In this document: one piece after another, positions 31,205 through 42,778 of the stretch | Numbering within the stretch: the first letter of the stretch is position 1 | Layout of the letters: every line of letters begins with the position of its first letter | From: Oscarella lobularis | Taxonomy: Eukaryota > Porifera > Homoscleromorpha > Homosclerophorida > Oscarellidae | NCBI RefSeq assembly: GCF_947507565.1 | Contig: NC_089182.1 | Span: 1,488,001 to 1,552,000, forward strand | Length of the DNA stretch: 64,000 nt | Direction: 5' to 3' | Made by a program: the position numbers and the translations under genes | The notes under the pieces: model-generated | What the model saw: only the letters and a program-made list of their open reading frames with translations | Told to the model about the DNA's origin: nothing | Databases searched by the model: none

Positions 31205-33530
31205 ATTTTCGATGGCGGAAAAGGTCACTGTGAATGGGTCGATCGATTATTTGAGTGTCAACGGTCGCGAGATTACAGTCCGTTCACGTTCACTTGGCCG
31301 ATTGAAAAAATAAGCAAGTGGCCTGATTTCGAAGTTTCCACTTTGCTTGAGGGCTTTAGCGTGTACTCCACGTTTGCCTTGGCTGCGTCTTGGAGCGTCA
31401 ATCCCGTGGGATCGAGTGTTTTCCCCCGTTGCGACGTCGTTGAAAGTCAAATTCAGTTGTCAAGAGAACATGTCGATGCTAAACTCGACGAGGCTCAGGA
31501 GTGTTGTGTCTGTTACAACGCTGCTAGCTTCTTTGGATATGATGGGGCGTATTTCCACACCACCGAGATCGCTCAGGGCACCCAAAGCAAAAGTATTGAA
31601 AGTCTCATTAGCTCTCGCAATAAACGAATCGCTAAGTTTAATGCTTGCCACGTCTGCATCGCTCACAGAAACGTCCAAAACCGTAGAGTCTACACGACTC
31701 TGTATACTTCTTTTTGTAAGCGTAAGACTGAAGCTCTTTGACACCGTGTGAAGCTGGAATTTCGAGAAATTGAGCGATGATTCGTCGATAGGTTCGTCAA
31801 AGGTAAGCAGAAGCTGATTCGTGCTCAAATCCAAAGAGAACGACTTCAAGGTTGGCGCTGTAGCACCTGCAACGTAGTTGTCTGAAAGAAGAGCCAAGCT
31901 GGCTACAGCCGATACTGGATTGGCATCAAAGGCCATATCCTTGATAACGCTACTTCGAATGCTGATGTACGTCGTATTTTCGTCCTTGGCGAACGCAGAC
32001 GCTTTGATTTTCCGCAGGTCCACTGCACTCAGCGTTATGTTTATTTCCTTGCCCGGTTCATTTGATGACGCGCCTCTTGGTTCCAACGTGTATCGCAGAT
32101 CATCGTTGCTTGTCGCGTTTTCTCCTTGAATAGTAATAGCGCTGGTGTCAAGAGTGGCGGGATCTACGACTTCGTCAAAGCCGAGTGTCAGTATTCCGCT
32201 GTTCAAATCCAGTTTGAAATAATCCAAAGATGGTGCCTGCTGGTTACTGACAAACACCTGAACTATCTTTCCCGGAGATTCATCAACAACTGGACTGTTC
32301 CAATTTCCGGCCATGTCGCGTATTGCAAAGCCGGACATAGAAATGTAGCACGTTCCGCGTCGCGAACATAAGTGCTTGTCTTTCTTGACGTTGACTACGT
32401 CGTTGTCGCTGAGAGTCAGGGTCAACGCGTAACTGTTTTCCGATACAACTACCGATGATAGAGCTACGCGACTGATAGGATCTTCAAAGAGAGTCTGCAG
32501 ATACAAAGCCGTAGTATTCAACGACGACGCGTTGACTGTTTCGGTGAATTCCAGTTTCATGACTCCACGTTGTAAATCGAATTCAGCAAAGATGTCCAAT
32601 TTGGGTTTGGCCTTGTCCGGCGTGTAATTGCGAACTGACACAGTGGTTCCGTTTACCGAGGCCACTAGAGGCAGCTGCACCATATCCACAACCAGTGACG
32701 GCGAGTACGTTATGTAGCAGTCAAACTGCGACGTGCATATTTGCAAACGTTTGATTTTGTTCAAGTCGGCCCGACTGAAACGGACGACAATGTCGGCTTT
32801 GTCAGCAGCTGGAACAGTACTTGTGCTCAGGACAAAAGCCGTAGACGTGTTCAAATCGCCCGAAGTTCTGACGGTGATGTCGTTTACAAGGAATTCTGAT
32901 GCGTCGACGGTTTTGTCGAAGGACAAAGTCATTGTGCCGTCGTTCAGATTCACGTCGAAGAAAAGTAGCCTAGGCGGTGTCGTGTCATTGTTGTAACTTC
33001 GGACTTTTTTCGCGTCCTCGATCTCAATTTCAGCTACTCGATTTCCACTCATGTCCTTCACTGCTAAACGCTCGATGGATAGGAAGGTAGAGTCGGCATC
33101 TACTGCCAAATCGGTAAGATCCTTAATCTCGTTTTTGTCAACTTCGGAAAGATTGAGTTTGATGATAGGTCCATTCGGTGTCGTGATGATTCCTCCTGTC
33201 AACTGATAAGCGGTTGCCGATTTAGACCGAGCTGACTGAACTGTTACTCCAAAGGCGTCGAAGGAGCTCACATTGACCGTTTCGGAAAAGAAAAGCGTAA
33301 GAACTTCGGCGTCAAGCTGCAAATCAAAGTCAAGCAATCTCGGCGCAGAAACGTCGGCAACGAAAATCGATGACCGAATTGCGCTACTTGATGGCACGGA
33401 GTGAAGGTCGTTGTTCGACAGGTCTTGCACCGCTGACATAGCCGCAGATATAAAGGTAGTATTTCGAGAGTCAGCCTGTCCAACTTTCTTCTTCAATTCG
33501 TTTAGATCATGATTTGTGAAGGAAACAAAT
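31205..33530 (-). pseudogene. Big_5/SbsA-type Ig-like repeat protein, C-terminal part
   Basis: Open from about 33530 to 31460 on the minus strand. It has five full repeats of about 125-140 residues, each starting with a line such as APRLLDFDLQLDAEVLTLFF, PPRLLFFDVNLNDGTMTLSF, APSLDYFKLDLNSGILTLGF or APTLKSFSLDLSTNQLLLTF, then an E/D-T/V-V-D-x-S-S-L turn, and closing with a DLN.IK..........D..GN pattern. This is the bacterial SbsA Ig-like (Big_5) type found in large extracellular proteins of sponges and choanoflagellates. A TGA at about 31460 replaces a Gly codon in FSIDMFS-x-QLNLTF, and the next repeat continues to about 31250 with one frameshift. The protein is probably surface-adhesive. The upstream half lies beyond a hAT insertion at 35485-37066. 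Confidence 0.72.
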
Positions 33531-33534
33531 GTAT

Positions 33535-35353
33535 TGCTCCTTTTCATCATCAGCGACTCGTGAATCTTATGAAAGAAACTCCGTTTGCTTTGTCTATTGA
33601 CGGCTCCAACGACAACGGATTGAAGAAGATGAATCCTCTTACTGTTCTTGTTTTTGATGGGACTGTCAGATCGCAATTTTTTTGATATGTGCACGTCGTC
33701 GAGTTCAACCGCAGAAGGAATTTTCAGCAGGATGAACGCCGCTCTAAATCAGAATGGAATTTCATGGCAGAACGTTGTTGGAATTGGCCTCGACAACACC
33801 TCCGTTAATATGGGCTGCAGAAACTCCATCAAAACTCGCGTTATTGCAAAAAATTCGGCGACATACGTTATGGGGTGTCCTTGCCATATAGTGCACAACA
33901 CAGCTGTAAAAGGTGCAAAGGCCTTTGAAACGGTTTAGTCAATCATTACTTATTTTACGTCCAATGTTCAACCTCTTTTGTAGAATTCAAAACTGAACCT
34001 TGATGATTTGGTTGTGGACACCTTTTTTTGGTTTGACAAGAGCGTCAAGCGAAAAGCCTCGCTTCTTGAGTTCTGCACATTCTGCGGTACAGAATTCAGA
34101 GATATTGTCAAGCACATAAGTACTCGATGGCTGAGTCTGGAAAAGGCCATTGATCAAATTTTGCAACAGTTTTCGCCGTTGAAGTCGTATTTTCTATCTC
34201 AAAGTAGGGTAACTGCTTGGTTTCTTCCTTGACACTATTTTATTGTAACTAAATTAGGCGAAAAGAATCAAAGATTCCAAAGGCTGAAGGAAGCCTTTGG
34301 AAACCCCATGACGGAAGTTTATCTTCTATTTTTTCAAGCTTGTCTGCAAATTTTTGTTATCTTTAACAAATTTTTGCAGAGAGAAGACCCTCTTCTTCTC
34401 TATCTGAAGGACGAAATCAATGCATTTCTGAAAAGGCTAGCAAGCAAGTTCCTGAAACTTCCTGTTATCCGAGACGCAATGGACGACTTTTGTCGTCTCT
34501 CCTTCACAGAGAGAGAAAATCAACTATCAGGTTTTACGAAGAAACGTTGTTCTCTTTTAATTAGCTTAGAACAAAAAATTAGACAAAGATATATTTGTGG
34601 GTATAAGGACTAAGGAAAGGTTCAATAATCTTTTCGATGAAGGCGATATATCTGCTGAAGACGTCTCAATTTTTTTCCGAAGTGCACGCGCTTTCTACAC
34701 GAGAACAACGGAGTATTCGTTGAAAAACCTACCTGTAAATGACGAGTTTCTCCGCTGCGTTTCCTTTGCCAGTTTCTATAAAAGAGAAAGTTCAACTCTC
34801 TCTCAGTTAGAACATATTGTGCAACGGTAAATGCAAACAAATTATGCTCAAATATTCCCTCAGTAATATTTGATGAACTAGATTTGACGCACTTCTTCAA
34901 CTCTCCGCTCCTCGAGAAATAGAGCAACTGCACGATGAATTTCTGGACTACCAATTACTGACGGAGGACACAATTCCTCAACGAATCTGGAAATTGGCTG
35001 CTGTCCGTGAAGACGAGGGAGCAACGAATATTCGAATAGACACGATATGGAATTACTTGTCTTCGCTGAAATTGCCGGATGGTCAACCACGATTCGCTCG
35101 ACTTTTCAAAATTGCCAGAATAGTTCTTATAATACCGCACTCCAACGCTGAAGAAGAGAGGGTTTTTTCTATGGTTCGTAAGAACAAGACTGCATTTCGC
35201 CCAAGTCTTGACCCCGAAGGAAGTTTGTCAAGCGTGTTGAAAATTAAGCTTGCTGACAAGAAACCTGCTCATGAGTACGAACCGGAGCCCTTAGTCTTGA
35301 AAAAAGCCAAGTCCGCTACATGGGAATATAACAAACTTCATTCTAAAAGATAA
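33535..35353 (+). pseudogene. hAT-type transposase, 5' truncated, several short introns
   Basis: Starts in the middle of the protein: ETPFALSIDGSNDNGLKKMN, then (after a one-T shift near 33680) FFDMCTSSSSTAEGIFSRMN, VVGIGLDNTSVNMGCRNSIK and VMGCPCHIVHNTA. It continues in frame over an intron (33933-33983) to LDDLVVDTFFWFDKSVKRK, VKHISTRWLSLEKAI and SYFLSQSR; intron near 34210-34257; RFQRLKEAFGNPMTEVYLLF; another break near 34530-34570; RTKERFNNLFDEGDIS; intron near 34827-34882; then the dimerisation region IPHSNAEEERVFSMVRKNKT. The order and motifs are those of the hAT family with C-terminal dimerisation. Its N-terminal zinc finger and termini are missing. It lies inside the Big_5 repeat gene. 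Confidence 0.82.
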
Positions 35354-35444
35354 AAAATCTTCTAAAGATATAAAAATTAGGTACTGCGCCTCGGGGTTTA
35401 CCTACCAATTTCTGACCCTTTCTGCTTTATTTTGGGGGCGTGGC

Positions 35445-35478
35445 CAAATTTTTAAGGGGGCGTGGTCAAAAAATGTTT
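35445..35478 (+). repeat. GGGGGCGTGGYCAAA direct repeat
   Basis: Two close copies of GGGGGCGTGG(C/T)CAAA at the right border of the hAT-related insert; a possible terminal or target sequence. Confidence 0.55.
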
Positions 35479-35484
35479 GCGCGC

Positions 35485-37066
35485 GCTTTGTGCAGTGCGT
35501 TTCCATCGGTAATTGCAAGCACGTCTTTGCCAGAAAGATCGTCTATTGCAAACGCTTGCATCGTGTGATAGGTATTCCCCGACTCAGTCGCTAATCCTTT
35601 CACAGATTTGATTCTGAACAAATCAGCTCCGGAAATTTGAACTTGAATCGTGTAGCCGTCTACCGCCGACGAAGTCGTAGTTTTGCTCAGCGTTATTGCT
35701 GTCGTGGCCGTTTGAGCATTTTGAACAGTAAAGGCAAGAGCATGAACGTGCTACCCTTGACGACGTCACTAAAGCTTAATTCCATCACACCCGTCTGCAT
35801 ATCAATCGTAAAGCTCAGCAGCTGAGCGGCGGTTGCATCTGTGACTGTCTTTGAAGCCTTTTGCCTTCCTGTTGCCTTGATGGCAACAGAAGCCATGTGC
35901 TCAATAGAAGCATCTTCTGGCGACAGGTAAGTATTGTTGACCGTTGTTCCAAGCTTGGCAGAGAGTTTAATAGCACTAACGTCCTTGTCCGTTAGACTAA
36001 CAGTGACGACGGTGGACGCCTCCTTGCTGGCCAGTGTACCAGACGTAAGGTTGTACGTTACGCCTGCAGTCTTTGCCGAATGAAGTCCAATTTTTGTGAA
36101 GACTAATGTGCTCGGGTCTACCGTTCATCGAAGGTTAAAACCAGATGATGCTTGTCCAGATCCAAGTTGAAACTCGTTAGGGTCGGAGGTACCGAGTCTG
36201 AAACGTACTTTGTCACGTTCAGAGCCTTCAAAGCAGTTATCTCCACCACGTTGTTCGGACGGAATGCCATGTCTTGAGCGGCATCTTGCGTCAGACGAAG
36301 ATACGTATCGACGTTACTCGTCGCAAAGCTCAAACGTTTGTGTTCATTCAAATCAACCGTCGACAACTCTATCTCAACGTCTGCAGATCCGTCGCTCGAA
36401 AGAACTGTGCCGCCAGTCAAAGTAAGCTCGAAGTTTTCACCCAGAGACCGAGCGGCACTTTGTAACGAGATTTCGGTCGCTTTTAGGCGGCTAGCCATAA
36501 TCGGCTCGTCGAAGGACAAAGTCAACTTGTTTGAAGTTAAATCCAAAGTGAAACCTGTCAATCTCGGTCGGGTAGTATCTTCATTAAATTTTACCGCGAT
36601 TTTTCCGGGATACACGGTGCCTGTGGCCTCGTTTTGATTTCCACTCATGTCCTCCACTACTCCTTTTGTCACTACTAGATAACACGTTGCTCTTTGCGTG
36701 CACAGATGCTCCTTGCTTGAGATCGTCTCTAAATCCGCTGCCGCAAGAGTTGTAGTAATACTTGGCCCATCAGGACTCGTGGTTTTGCTGCTCGTCAAGG
36801 TCGTAGTTGCCACGGGATTTTCATATAGAGTTTGCAAAGAAATTCCGCTAACATTCAGAGACGGCGCCTTAATTGTTTCTGAAAAGTCTATCGTTATAGT
36901 GCCGTCAATGAAGTTAAACTCGGCGAAATTCTCCAATGTCGGTTCCTTAGTGTCCGCTGTGACTTTGCTCGCTTGTTTAGGATTGACAGCCGTGACAGCA
37001 GTAACGGCGAAATTTGCCTTATCTGAGACAAACGAAGATGGGAACGTGATAATAGTTTTGGTTGTG
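35485..37066 (-). pseudogene. Big_5/SbsA-type Ig-like repeat protein, upstream part
   Basis: Continues the array at 31.2-33.5 kb on the same strand. Repeats begin EPTLENFAEFNFIDGTITID, RPRLTGFTLDLTSNKLTLSF, PPTLTSFNLDLDKHHLVLTF and AAQLLSFTIDMQTGVMELSF. One-base shifts occur near 36121 (FDE then VDPSTLVFTKIGLHS in another frame) and near 35737 (after VVKGSTF). The right end stops at the border of a palindromic element (37067); the left end stops where hAT-related DNA begins (about 35480). At least ten repeats can be counted over both parts, so the intact protein was large. Confidence 0.72.
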
Positions 37067-37758
37067 TTATCAAGGTTTCCCGAGGGTGGAGGGGTGATAA
37101 ATCCCGAATCGCCCGAGAAAGCCGTGTGATGACATACTTACATCCCGGTTACTGTAATAAAAGCGCGGTGTTGGGGCTCATTGCTGTGCTGGGTTGCGGT
37201 GGCTGGGTGGGTAGCGATGCGGGATTTGAGTGCTGGGTATGCTAATATGCTGCGCGGGTTCAAATATAGTTTTTTCCACTTTTTTCTTTTTTTTTAACGC
37301 GCAACACTTAGAACGCGTTGATAGAAGCTGTTCGCGCGGGTGCCAACTGCGAATTCAATGTCTTAATTTGCGAACTACACGGGACTTTTCTCAATGACAG
37401 CGGGTGATATGAGAGCCTGGACCTTTCCCATATCACCCGTTTTCATTGACAGCGGGTGATAAAACCCATATCACCCCCGTTGTCACTTGACAACGGGTGA
37501 TAAAACCCATATCATCCCCGTTGTCACTTGACAACGGGATGATATGGGTTTTATCACCCCGTCGGTCCCTTTACCGCGCCCCCGCAACGGGATGTAAGTA
37601 TGTCATCACACGGCTTTCTCGGGCGATTCGGGATTTATCATCCCTCCACCCTCGGGAAACCTTGATAACAGCCCTCGGCTTCGCCTCGGGCTGTTATCTC
37701 GGTTTCCCTCGGGCGTCGGGATGATACATCCCGTATCGCCCTCGATGCCATGTGATAA
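37067..37758. mobile_element. Palindrome-rich foldback element inserted between two genes
   Basis: Two inverted arms of about 75 bp (37067-37143 and 37596-37668, over 95% identical) start TTATCAAGGTTTCCCGAGGG. A diverged third arm continues to TGATAAC at 37758. Between them, 37380-37562 holds a chain of CGGGTGATAAAACCCATATC palindromes; the one centred near 37527 has arms of about 35 bp with a single indel. It ends inside the integrase ORF at 37758 and on the Big_5 gene at 37067. Confidence 0.75.
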
Positions 37759-37764
37759 CCTATA

Positions 37765-38065
37765 CATAACTCCTGAGTACACGTCACGCCACAACCGTTC
37801 GATTCTTTTGTTGTGAACGCTTCTTCCAGCTTTAACACTACCACGACCAGTTCCCCTGCTTGGATTATTCAACATAAACCATGCGACGTCGACATTTTCG
37901 CCACCTTTGTCACACCGCACTCTGGACGGCAGCCCAAAATCAGTAACAGCTTCTTCAAAGTCCCGTAGAACGGTACTAGCTCTGTTGTTGCTGCTGCAGT
38001 GAAGGAAAACGGGCAACCGTGAATAGCCATCGATTCCTCCTTGAATTAGTAGCCTCCATCTCCAA
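37765..38065 (-). pseudogene. Integrase-core (rve/Ginger-like) protein fragment
   Basis: Reads [20 protein letters not shown] (first catalytic Asp), [34 protein letters not shown] (second Asp) and [20 protein letters not shown] (Glu). All three D-D-E residues are present. The frame then runs into the foldback element at MYR. Integrase-core genes of this type belong to Ginger-like transposons and captured integrases in fish and invertebrates. The N-terminal side is cut at about 38065, where an intron or another element begins. Confidence 0.7.
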
Positions 38066-38539
38066 AAAACGATAAGAGTTACATACAAAGAGACGCGTGA
38101 AACCCCGCTAAAGGTGGAAACGAAAGTCGCGAAGGACCTCCTCAGAACTATAACTACGGAACAAGTGACCTTTATCGGTGAGAGCGGAATGGCGCTCTCG
38201 CCTTTGGCCCGAAAACCGCGCCCAACCCCGCGTTGCAAGGTCCCAACAAGCGAAGCGCGTCACGATCCCGAGCCCATTCCGCGCTCACCATTCGAAAAAA
38301 TCGCCAGTTGTTCGCGAATCACGTCGGCGATGACGTCGCGCAGCGAGGCTTGCACACGCACAATGGACGACGCAAATTCCACAAAGGCTCTAAGCTCACA
38401 GGTCTGGGACACTCCATTGTAGACTTTCGGAAGGTGTCCGAAATGGCTATGGCGGCGTGAGCGTAAATTGAGCTCGCGCAAGCCGCAACTTGCAACTCGC
38501 GCAAGAGCACCCGGCGGTAGTTGACGACTATCTTAAGGG

Positions 38540-39300
38540 CAAAATTGCAGCAAGCAGAGTGGATCAGGCGCGCTCTGTTGAAAGCACAGCTTTATCTCAC
38601 ACTTTGCGCCACAGGAATCTAGAATCCACCGAATGCTGTGGAGAGAGTGTAGGCACCCATGCCGGGTGACTTCTTTCGACGAGGTCTTTTTGTCTGGATG
38701 CCCAGACGACAATGACAATTCGAATTCCGTTCTCGTTGTCCAGACTACATCAAAAGGCCTCTATTGACATGTGCGCCTCGTCGTCGACGTGGACGACATG
38801 TTCTTTCTCACGTCAGAACATTTGGATTGTCGGTGTTGCAAGACGTCGTGCTTGGGACGAAAGAGTGCTAGCGCAGTTGTCGACAAAGTACAAGGAGAAA
38901 TTTTGTGCCGTGCGTACGAGAAAATATGCCTTTCACAAACCTGTCCTTGGACTTCTGTACGCCCGCAGGAAAGGCATTACGCCGACAGGTTTGTTGCAGA
39001 GATTAAAAGAAAATCATAGGAAGAGGTGGACTCGTCAGTGTTTGGCATATCTGACTGCATGCCAGCGGCACGCCGCCAAATCCAACAACACCGCGTTGTA
39101 CGAATCGCCCGATCCCGTGAGCCCTTTGACAGGCGCAGCTTGAATTCGATCGACATAGTTAAAGGAAATCTCCCGGAGGCTCAATGAGATGGATGATGAA
39201 ATGTTATTAACATTTGGTTCAATTGAAAATCGAACCGACTATAAAAAGCACCGGCAAATTGCAGGGAAAAGACTCGGGGCGCGGCTTAACCGTCGTTAAC
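38540..39300 (+). pseudogene. Transposase-like protein (DUF6729-like), copy B
   Basis: Same family as copy A: MPGDFFRRGLFVWMPRRQ, then with several frameshifts DVDDMFFLTSEHLDCRCCKT, RRAWDERVLAQLSTKYKEKF, YAFHKPVLGLLYARRKGITP, CLAYLTACQRHAAK and ISRRLNEMDDEM. Two stops follow before the sequence gives way to YR retrotransposon copy 2 at about 39305. The DDE-like half is missing or scrambled. Confidence 0.75.
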
Positions 39301-39473
39301 GTCTGATCGAAAGGGCACGCGCGCGCTTGGGGCTCGCCGGACCTCATTGGTCGTTTTGTGAATGTTGCCAATTAGCTCGTGATTGGTCAGTGGCTCTCAG
39401 GTTTTCATTCATCGCCTTTATCGCTTGCTTTCGGCATCGCTCTCGCTTGTGTCTCTTCGCTTTCTTGTTCCCA

Positions 39474-40897
39474 TGGCTTCCGACGAAATTCGCGACGGCG
39501 ACTCGGTTCGCACAGCTGTATCGGATCTACGAACTGACGTGTCGGCCATTCAAGATATGTTGACGGACATCCTCGCGCGGTCGTCGGCTCCGTCGGCGTC
39601 GATTCAATCCGCCCCGATCGTTTCGAGTGTTTTCCGTGTGCTTGTTGTTTGTTGGGCGCGCTGGCGATGTCCTGGGCGCGCGGGCGCGACGCGCAGATTT
39701 CTTTTATGCCACTGTTTTTGGCGTTGGGGCGCGTCCGCGGAGCGAAGCGTCACTTGTGTGTTATGAGCGGTTGGGTTTTCGCGGCTTCCGCGGCCCTCTT
39801 GCGCCTTTTTTGCGCTCGGTGCCACCGATTGCTGGTCGGGTCGCGGTCGGCGCTCCCGTACCCCTCCCACGCGTTGGCACGCGTCGCTATCGTTTTTCTC
39901 GTTTTTCCTTTTTGCTCGCGCCGCCTCTGTCCTTGTTGCAGCGCTCGTTCGCGCGGCTTTTCAGCTGGCGTTTACTCTTCGGTTGTTTTTTGCTTTTGTT
40001 GCGCTGGGGCGATGTAGCCTTTGCTTAACCGGCTTCTCTCTTTTCAGACGCCTTTGTTCCTCCGCTGGGCTCGATGCCCGAATTGAATTCGATTGCGCAG
40101 CCAGTGCCTGCTGACGAAGAGTCGGTTTCGCCGCCGCCGAAGAAGCGCGCCAATCCTGTTTTTGTCCACGGCCTTGGGATTCCGCCAGTGCCTGGTGGAA
40201 AAAATCCTAGACGGGCAGTTCGTCGATATGGCCGAGCTGTTGCCGGACAATATCGAACTGCTTCGTCGAGAGGCCGCGGTACCGCGCTCATCGTCCGATT
40301 CTAAAGTTCGTCTTCGTCAGATCGCATCGATCACCGCCTGGGCTCAGTGCTTCGCGACGTTTGTCGCGATTCGCGCGCAAGCTGCACCAGCCACGGTGCT
40401 GGCATTGCTTGCTTATATGCGCCTTTTGATTCGAGAGGCGGCGCGTCACCCTGGCCTCGGTTGGCTGTCGTACGACTCCTTCTTTCGCCAACAAGCAGCC
40501 GCCGATCTTTCCCTTCGCTGGGATTCGCTGCACTCGGATTTGTTCGCCATCACCGTCGCCGATGCCGCTGTCTCGTCCGGCCGCGCCCGTCCGCTGTGCC
40601 GTTTGTGCCTTGAACCGGACCATGCCGCATTAGATTGTGCTCTCGCGCAGGGTCTCGTCGCGTTCGCTGCTAGCAATACAGTTGGCTCACGACAGGAAAC
40701 CGAAGGCATTCGGCTCAGGAAAAGAGGCTCCAGTGTGCCGCTCGTTCAATTCGACGCCGCCGGGCTGCAGGGTGAACGGTTGTCGCTTCCGACACGTGTG
40801 CTCTACCTGCGGCGCGCCGCACAAGCAACCTGACTGCCCGTCTCGCAAGGCGCAAGCGGCGGCCAAGAGCGAGGCCCAGTTGGCGCGCGGCGCGTAG
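39474..40897 (+). pseudogene. Gag-like ORF of YR retrotransposon copy 2
   Basis: Starts MASDEIRDGDSVRTAVSDLR. An intron-like gap (about 39625-40047, ending CTCTTTTCAG) leads to FVPPLGSMPELNSIAQPVPA and PPPKKRANPVF. After a frameshift near 40200 it reads FVDMAELLPDNIELLR, ITAWAQCFATFVAI, LLAYMRLLIREAARH and LCRLCLEPDHAALDC. Another shift near 40660 gives CRSFNSTPPGCRVNGCRFRH then CSTCGAPHKQPDCPS, a CCCH finger plus a knuckle. This zinc finger arrangement is common in the nucleic-acid-binding end of DIRS-type Gag proteins. Confidence 0.75.
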
Positions 40898-41011
40898 AGC
40901 TCCGGTTTGTTGTGGTTGCGCGCGGTTGCCAGGACTGAACTTCTTGTGTTGTGCGTTCCTTTCTGTCGTCTCCTTTAGTGGTTCTGTTGTTGTAGCATTA
41001 AAGAGTCTTGA

Positions 41012-42778
41012 ATGGTATTTTTGGTCTCTCTAGCAGTTCCTCGTTTTGACGCGAGCGCAGCGTGCAACCTTTTGCCGTCGGGGTATCGTTACACTGCGGA
41101 CATGCTGGCCTTGGACGCGTGCAAGCCTCTTGGTCCTCCGCTCGCGCCGTTGGCTGCACCCGTGTCGCCTTTTCGCGTGGACCAATGGGAAGAGGAGTTG
41201 TCTGCTTTTCCGGTTCGCGCCTTTGCCGGCTATATTGGGACCGGTCTGCAAGAAGGCTTCCGAATTGGCTTCGACTACGGCGCGGCTCGGCTCCTTTCGG
41301 CTAAGCGCAACCTTTCGTCCGCCTCGTCTCATACCGCCGTGATTGACAAATATCTCGCCAAGGAGAGAGCGTGCGGTCGCCTTGTGGGCCCCATCCGTCC
41401 GGATGCGCGCTCTCGGGTGCACCTCCGAAGAGCAATCAACCGGGTCGGTGGCGCTTGATTGTGGATTTGTCGTCCCCTCGCAGTCAAAGCGTGAACGATG
41501 GCATCTCGCCGGCGCTGGCCTCACTGCGTTATAGCAGAATTGACGATGCCGTGAAGTATTTGTCCGCCTTCAGGGGTCCTGTCGACCTTGCGAAGATTGA
41601 CCTGGAGAGTGCGTATAGGATGATTCCCGTTCACCCCGTCGATTCGGCGCTACTAGGGGTGCGTTGGCATGGGGACGTGTTCGTCGATGCGGCGCTCCCG
41701 TTTGGCTTGCGTTCGGCTCCGAAAATCTTCTCGGCAGTGGCGGACGCGTTGCTGTGGGTGATGCTTCGCGGCGGAGTCTCGGCGGCAATTCACTATCTGG
41801 ATGATTTCCTGTTTATGGGCTCGGAGAACCCTCGGCAGTGCGCCGAGAATTTGCAGCAGGCTTTAGCCGTGTGCGAGCGGCTTGGCGTTCCGGTCGCCCA
41901 TGCAAAGACCGCGGGTCCTTCGCCTGTGATCGTCTTTCTCGGAATCGAGATTGACACTGTCTCGCGCTCGCTTCGCCTGCCACCGGAGAAGCTGTCGAGT
42001 CTCCACTCTTTGTGCGAGGGGTGGCTTTCTCGGAAAGTTTGCTCGAAACGGGTGCTGCTCTCGCTTATCGGTGTGCTTCATCACGCCAGCACGGTTATTC
42101 GCCCGGGCCGCTCCTTCGTGCGTCGGTTGATCGATCTTTCGACGTCGGTGCGTCTCTTGGATCGCCCGCTGCGCCTGAACTGCAGCGCTCACGAAGACAT
42201 CGCATGGTGGCACGCTATGGCGGCGGATTGGAATGGTGTTGGTTGGTTCGATGCTCTCGGTCTCCGCTCGCCGTCTGTTTTCCTGCAGTCCGACGCGTCT
42301 GGCTCTTGGGGGTGCGGCGTGCGCTGGGGCGATCGCTGGTTCTGTTGCAGTGGTGCGAGCGGTGGGAGCCTCGTCCGATTGCCCCCAAAGAAGCGCTTCC
42401 GGTTGTTCTGGCGGCTGCAGTCTGGGGCCCTCAGTGGCGAGGGCTGGCGGTCCTGGTGGAGAGCGATAATTCAACGGTGGTTGCGGCGGTGAAGTCGGGT
42501 AGCTCGAAGGACTCCCAAGTCATGCGATTGACACGCGTGCTGCAGTTTTTGGCCGCGAAGAATTGCTTTTTGATCTTGGCTCGTCACGTTCCGGGGAAGG
42601 CCAACTCCGTGGCCGACACTCTCTCACGTGAGAAACCGTCTGACGAATTTCTTTCTTCCGTGCAGTTGCGTCTCGAACCGGATCGCTTGCCTCCGGAGCT
42701 CGTCGCTTGGATCGACGCTCCGCAGTGGACGTCGGTCGCCTGGAGAAAGTTGCAGCAAAGCTATTGGACAGCGGTTTA
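41012..42778 (+). pseudogene. Reverse transcriptase-RNase H of YR retrotransposon copy 2
   Basis: FAGYIGTGLQEGFRIGFDYG opens the domain; a small deletion near 41420 shifts the frame before KSNQPGRWRLIVDLSSPRSQ. RT motifs: LAKIDLESAYRMIP (Asp), ALPFGLRSAPKIF and IHYLDDFLFMG (YLDD). RNase H: LQSDASGSWGCGVRW (Asp), frameshift near 42340, IAPKEALPVVLAA (Glu), LVESDNSTVV (Asp) and ARHVPGKANSVADTLSR. Ends at the TAG at 42776. Confidence 0.9.

Noticed and set aside
31131-31751. Plus-strand ORFs of 60-134 codons
   Set aside because: Antisense to the decayed end of the Big_5 repeat gene; no recognisable domain.
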